Shown: one piece after another, positions 30,120 through 33,315 of the stretch | Position numbering within the stretch: the stretch's first letter is position 1 | How the letters are laid out: each line of letters opens with the position of its first letter | DNA from: Thermodesulfovibrionia bacterium | GTDB lineage: Bacteria > Nitrospirota > Thermodesulfovibrionia > UBA6902 | NCBI GenBank assembly: GCA_945786855.1 | Contig: CALZGI010000022.1 | Coordinates: 1 to 33,315, forward strand | Direction: 5' to 3' | Length of the DNA: 33,315 nt | Made by a program: the position numbers and the translations under genes | Notes under the pieces: model-generated | Seen by the model: the letters and a program-made list of their open reading frames with translations, nothing else | What the model was told of the DNA's origin: nothing | Databases searched by the model: none

Positions 30120-31769
30120 ATGAGCACTGAGTATTCAGTAAGTCCTGACGGAGAGAAGTTTTCATTACCCTCAAAGGAAGAGTATAAGAAGGAAATTACG
30201 CGGCTGAAGAGAGAGATTACAAGACAAAGAAAGCTGGACCGCGAAATTGTCGTTGTCATGGGAGTCGGCTTTGTAGGTGTTGCCATGGCTGCGGTCATTG
30301 CAGATACAGTAGACAAGAAGGGCCGGACGAATAAATTTGTTATCGGCATGCAGAGGCCGAGTGTTCGAAGCTACTGGAAGATCCCCATACTGAACAAAGG
30401 GATTTCACCGGTAACGTCGGAAGACAAGGAACTGGCACCCATGATCACCAGGTGCGTGAGGGATAAAAAGAATCTTACTGCAACATTTGTCTATGAAGTG
30501 TTGTCACTTGCCGATGTGGTCGTTGTGGATATTCAGTGCGACTATCACAAAGAATCGCTGGGGAACGTACGCGAGGGGTTTGCTGAAATTTCACCCCTTG
30601 AACAGGCCCTCGCAATTATGGCAGAACATATTTCCCCCAATGCCCTTGTCCTTATTGAGACGACGGTGGCGCCGGGGACCACTGAGCAGATAGCGTACCC
30701 TATCATGAAGAAGGTTTTTGAGCGCCGCGGGATAAAAAGCGACCCCCTGCTTGCTCACAGTTTTGAACGGGTCATGCCCGGAAAGGACTACGTTGCCAGC
30801 ATCAGGGATTACTGGCGGGTGTGCAGCGGGATTAACAAGAAAGCACGGACAAGGGTCGTGAAATTCCTGAATGACGTACTGAATACGAAAGACTATCCCC
30901 TTACCGTACTTGACAAGCCGATTGAATCGGAAACCGCGAAAATCGTGGAAAACAGTTACCGCGCGACCATACTTGCTTTTCTTGATGAGTGGAGCCTCTT
31001 TGCGGAACGGAACGGCGTTGATCTCATGAAAGTTATTGATTCGATCAAGGTCCGCCCGACCCACAGCAATATCATTTTTCCCGGTCCCGGCATCGGCGGA
31101 TACTGTCTTCCGAAGGACGGGGGATTGGGGGTCTGGGCATATAAACACATTCATGGCTGGGAAGACGATATATTCAAGATTACTCCTCTTGCCATAGATA
31201 TTAACGATACCCGGTCTCTGCATGCCGGACAGATAACCAGAGATGCTTTAAGGAACATGAGCAGGCCTATTGCCGCGGCAGAAATACTGCTCCTCGGGGC
31301 CTCCTACAGGGAGGATGTGGGTGACACCAGATACAGCGGTTCCGAGTTAATAGTGAGAAAGCTTACAGAAATGGGTGCTGAATTGAGGGTGCATGACCCG
31401 TATCTGAATCACTGGTGGGAGTTTGAGACTCAGGGTTCCTATCCCAAGGAAGGCCACAGCCTGAAAAGGTTCTTCCGCAACCAGGACAAACTGGCCAACC
31501 TGGAAATAGAAAAAGATTTAAAAAAGGCCTTTAAAGGGGCTGACGCCATTATCTTTGCAGTGCGTCACCAGCAGTACATCGATCTCGAACCTGATAACGT
31601 CGTAAAAATGGTCGGAGGCAGTTGTGCGATTGTGGACTGTTTCGGAATACTTGATGATGATAAGATCCGGAGATACATCGAACTGGGCTGCGAAGTGAAA
31701 GGGCTGGGCCGGGGACACATAAAGCGCATTAAAGATGAGGTCACCAGGCAAAAGAAGAAGATAAAATAG
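30120..31769 (+). CDS. UDP-glucose/GDP-mannose dehydrogenase family protein (nucleotide-sugar dehydrogenase)
   Basis: 549 aa. It oxidises the C6 hydroxyl of a nucleotide sugar to a carboxylate with two NAD, feeding surface polysaccharide. A charged N-terminal helix (residues 18-40) precedes the Rossmann motif VMGVGFVG (48-53). The central domain has ESETAKIVENSYRA (Lys274, Asn278), and the catalytic Cys329 is in GPGIGGYCLPKDGG. The C-terminal domain contains LLGASYREDVGDTRYS. The N-terminal extension of ~40 residues and total length exceed the usual 430-450 aa. ATG 30120 is chosen for the AAGGAG site 10 nt upstream. It may act with galU and the glycosyltransferase; sugar specificity is unresolved. 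Confidence 0.88.
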   Translation: MSTEYSVSPDGEKFSLPSKEEYKKEITRLKREITRQRKLDREIVVVMGVGFVGVAMAAVIADTVDKKGRTNKFVIGMQRPSVRSYWKIPILNKGISPVTSEDKELAPMITRCVRDKKNLTATFVYEVLSLADVVVVDIQCDYHKESLGNVREGFAEISPLEQALAIMAEHISPNALVLIETTVAPGTTEQIAYPIMKKVFERRGIKSDPLLAHSFERVMPGKDYVASIRDYWRVCSGINKKARTRVVKFLNDVLNTKDYPLTVLDKPIESETAKIVENSYRATILAFLDEWSLFAERNGVDLMKVIDSIKVRPTHSNIIFPGPGIGGYCLPKDGGLGVWAYKHIHGWEDDIFKITPLAIDINDTRSLHAGQITRDALRNMSRPIAAAEILLLGASYREDVGDTRYSGSELIVRKLTEMGAELRVHDPYLNHWWEFETQGSYPKEGHSLKRFFRNQDKLANLEIEKDLKKAFKGADAIIFAVRHQQYIDLEPDNVVKMVGGSCAIVDCFGILDDDKIRRYIELGCEVKGLGRGHIKRIKDEVTRQKKKIK

Positions 31770-31808
31770 GATGGAGGGGCAGCCCTGGCCCGTCTGCCCG
31801 GTTCTCCG

Positions 31809-32987
31809 TTAAAGCCGTCTCAACCACTGATAGGACCGCAAACCGTGCACTGCTTCTATGGGGCGGCTTCCCAGGATACTCATTGCAATTTTCAGAGGCA
31901 GATACCGGAATTTATTGAGATAGGTAAAAATAAAGTTCCGGATCTTTTCCGCGTAGACAAACTCCGTGTATATGTGCTCCTGAAGCAGCGTTGTATACCT
32001 GTTTTCCAGGAGCTTGTGAGATTTTTCAATTGGCCCCTCACTTTTTGTAATTTCAAGGATGGCCTGCGCGGCAAGTTCGGCGCTTCTCTGTGCAAAGAAG
32101 ATCCCTTCTCCAAGCAGGGGATCTGCAAACCCCGCTGCGTCCCCGATGAGCATCACGTTCCTGAATACCGGTGAAGGGAGATAGCTGCCGTAGGGGAGTA
32201 CATAACTGAAAATCTTCTCATCGGTTGCCCCCTTCAGACCTGTCGATGACAGAAATTCTTTAAAGGCAGCGAGAATGTCTTTTCTGTGTGTCCTGTTCAG
32301 TGCACACATGCCTATTTTCACCGTCTCTCTGTTGGGAATTATCCAGGCGTACCCCCGGTCTATAAAATCGAAGAAAAGGGAGGGGGAGCTGACATCCCTG
32401 TTGACTGAGCGCCTGTTCAGTAATATTTCATGGCCTACCGCCAGGTTCCCGCTCCAGTTATCCCTGCCGAAGAGGTCTACGGGGAAGCTCCTCCTGATCC
32501 GGCTGTTGACCCCATCTGCCCCGATGATAAAGTCTGCCGAAAACCTGCGACCTGAAAGGGTGGTAACTGTATTTTTCAATACGTCAAGAGATCGTATGGC
32601 AACACCGTCGCCTTCAATTATCTCAGCGCCCGCCTCACGGGCTTTATGCAGGATGTAATTGTCATACACTTCACGGTCAATGAACCGGAAGGGTATAATG
32701 TTCTCTCTTCGTGTTATCAGCCGGTCTTTGCAGAAGACTTCGTACCGGTCGGACTCGAAATTAATAATATCCTTCTTTTGTAAAGAATCGACTGTTTCAC
32801 CAAATACCCTTTGCAGCAGTGTTACTGTCTTGAGCGTTATCAGTCCGGCACAGAGCTTTTTTCTCGGAAAGGTATTTTTGTCGAGTATAAGTACGTTTAA
32901 CCCGCGTCTGCTCAAGATAAATCCGGCAGTTGACCCCGCGGGCCCTGCTCCGACGATAATTACATCGTATTTGGCAGTTTTAGTCAT
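31809..32987 (-). CDS. Geranylgeranyl-reductase-family FAD oxidoreductase
   Basis: 392 aa. The N-terminal FAD-binding motif VGAGPAGSTAG (13-18 core) with ILDKNTFPRKKLCAGLI and the downstream GADGVNSRIRR and GDAAGFADPLLGEGI motifs define the family. Members reduce isoprenoid double bonds of membrane lipids or quinone side chains; others are halogenase-like or unknown, so the substrate is open. The minus-strand gene is convergent with the nucleotide-sugar dehydrogenase (39 bp apart). A GAGGT lies directly before the ATG, very close for a Shine-Dalgarno. Confidence 0.87.
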   Translation of the reverse strand: MTKTAKYDVIIVGAGPAGSTAGFILSRRGLNVLILDKNTFPRKKLCAGLITLKTVTLLQRVFGETVDSLQKKDIINFESDRYEVFCKDRLITRRENIIPFRFIDREVYDNYILHKAREAGAEIIEGDGVAIRSLDVLKNTVTTLSGRRFSADFIIGADGVNSRIRRSFPVDLFGRDNWSGNLAVGHEILLNRRSVNRDVSSPSLFFDFIDRGYAWIIPNRETVKIGMCALNRTHRKDILAAFKEFLSSTGLKGATDEKIFSYVLPYGSYLPSPVFRNVMLIGDAAGFADPLLGEGIFFAQRSAELAAQAILEITKSEGPIEKSHKLLENRYTTLLQEHIYTEFVYAEKIRNFIFTYLNKFRYLPLKIAMSILGSRPIEAVHGLRSYQWLRRL

Positions 32988-33062
32988 ACCTCGATATTCA
33001 CAACCCGGGATAAAGATTTTCCCTTAATCATGTTTGAAGCACAGTCTGTGAAAATTGTCTGC

Positions 33063-33315
33063 TCAAGGGCCAAGTAATATTGATCCCCCACCAAAAAATG
33101 TCCCTGCAACGGAGGCTGTCATGAGACATGCCAGAGTGGCCGCAAGCAGGGCCCGGGGACCCACTGCTGACAGGTCTGCTGTCCTCCCCGGAACAAGGGC
33201 TGCAATGCCGCCAACGAATATGGCAAGAGATGCAACATGGGCAAAACCACACAGGGCATAGGTGGCGAGAAAGGCAGAACGGGGGTCTTTCAGTGTCCCT
33301 GCTTCCATGAGAACC
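33063..33315 (-). CDS. C-terminal fragment of a CNT-family nucleoside transporter (partial, 5' end outside window)
   Basis: The frame stays open to the right edge, so only the last ~84 residues are seen. [35 protein letters not shown] carries the RS[10 protein letters not shown] pattern of NupC-type nucleoside:cation symporters, and the rest is two hydrophobic helices ([23 protein letters not shown]). It would import nucleosides driven by a proton or sodium gradient. It ends 75 bp upstream of the flavoprotein gene on the same strand. Confidence 0.85.
   Translation of the reverse strand, partial: VLMEAGTLKDPRSAFLATYALCGFAHVASLAIFVGGIAALVPGRTADLSAVGPRALLAATLACLMTASVAGTFFGGGSILLGP

Overview
The window is dense bacterial chromosome of moderate GC, with no rRNA, tRNA, CRISPR array or transposase gene visible. 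The gene set suggests an anaerobic or microaerophilic Gram-negative lineage such as Nitrospirota (Thermodesulfovibrionia-like) or a neighbouring deep phylum. It includes a TIGR03960-type radical SAM protein beside ribonuclease G, an exported tandem rhodanese with DsrE/DsrH-like proteins, a PilZ+PATAN protein, an outer-membrane barrel, lipoproteins and a UGA-containing thioredoxin-fold selenoprotein. The phylum is an inference; no marker gene settles it.

Layout. 1-1723: the tail of a HerA/DUF87-like ATPase and a beta-CASP metallo-beta-lactamase RNA hydrolase. 1872-4050 (minus): a RelA/SpoT-type HD protein and an RluD-family pseudouridine synthase. 4184-5735 (plus): an exported rhodanese, a strong terminator, then DsrE-like and a very short DsrH-like protein (sulfur relay). 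5781-6244: a 464-bp non-coding element bounded by 23-bp inverted repeats and filled with nested hairpins. 6282-10264 (plus): a membrane glycosyltransferase with a G9 tract, a structured non-coding stretch with a promoter, a small membrane protein and a patatin-like lipoprotein. 10491-11402 (minus): cysK. 11639-11971 (plus): an unknown protein. 12000-20311 (minus): an eight-repeat propeller lipoprotein, an FmdB-type zinc ribbon, a GlcF-like Fe-S protein, LarE, ribonuclease G and a radical SAM/DUF2344 fusion. 20432-20605 (minus): a 57-aa cysteine protein not previously delimited by length-based ORF calling. 20709-21569 (minus): galU. 21665-21880 (plus): the selenoprotein. 21932-29095 (minus): PilZ-PATAN, comF, gpmI, an outer-membrane barrel, argF and argD. 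29293-31769 (plus): a cupin, a CopZ-like metal-binding protein and a nucleotide-sugar dehydrogenase. 31809-33315 (minus): a geranylgeranyl-reductase-family flavoprotein and the C-terminus of a CNT nucleoside transporter.

Functional themes are RNA processing, sulfur trafficking (rhodanese, DsrE/H, CysK, LarE), arginine biosynthesis (argD-argF), central carbon (gpmI), and surface sugar metabolism (galU, nucleotide-sugar dehydrogenase, glycosyltransferase). The most notable item is the selenoprotein at 21665-21880. UGA at codon 13 sits in the redox motif. A second in-frame UGA three codons before UAA is followed by a perfect hairpin at SECIS-like distance. A second theme is leaderless translation: several genes have no Shine-Dalgarno sequence but a near-consensus -10 box 6-8 nt before the start codon.
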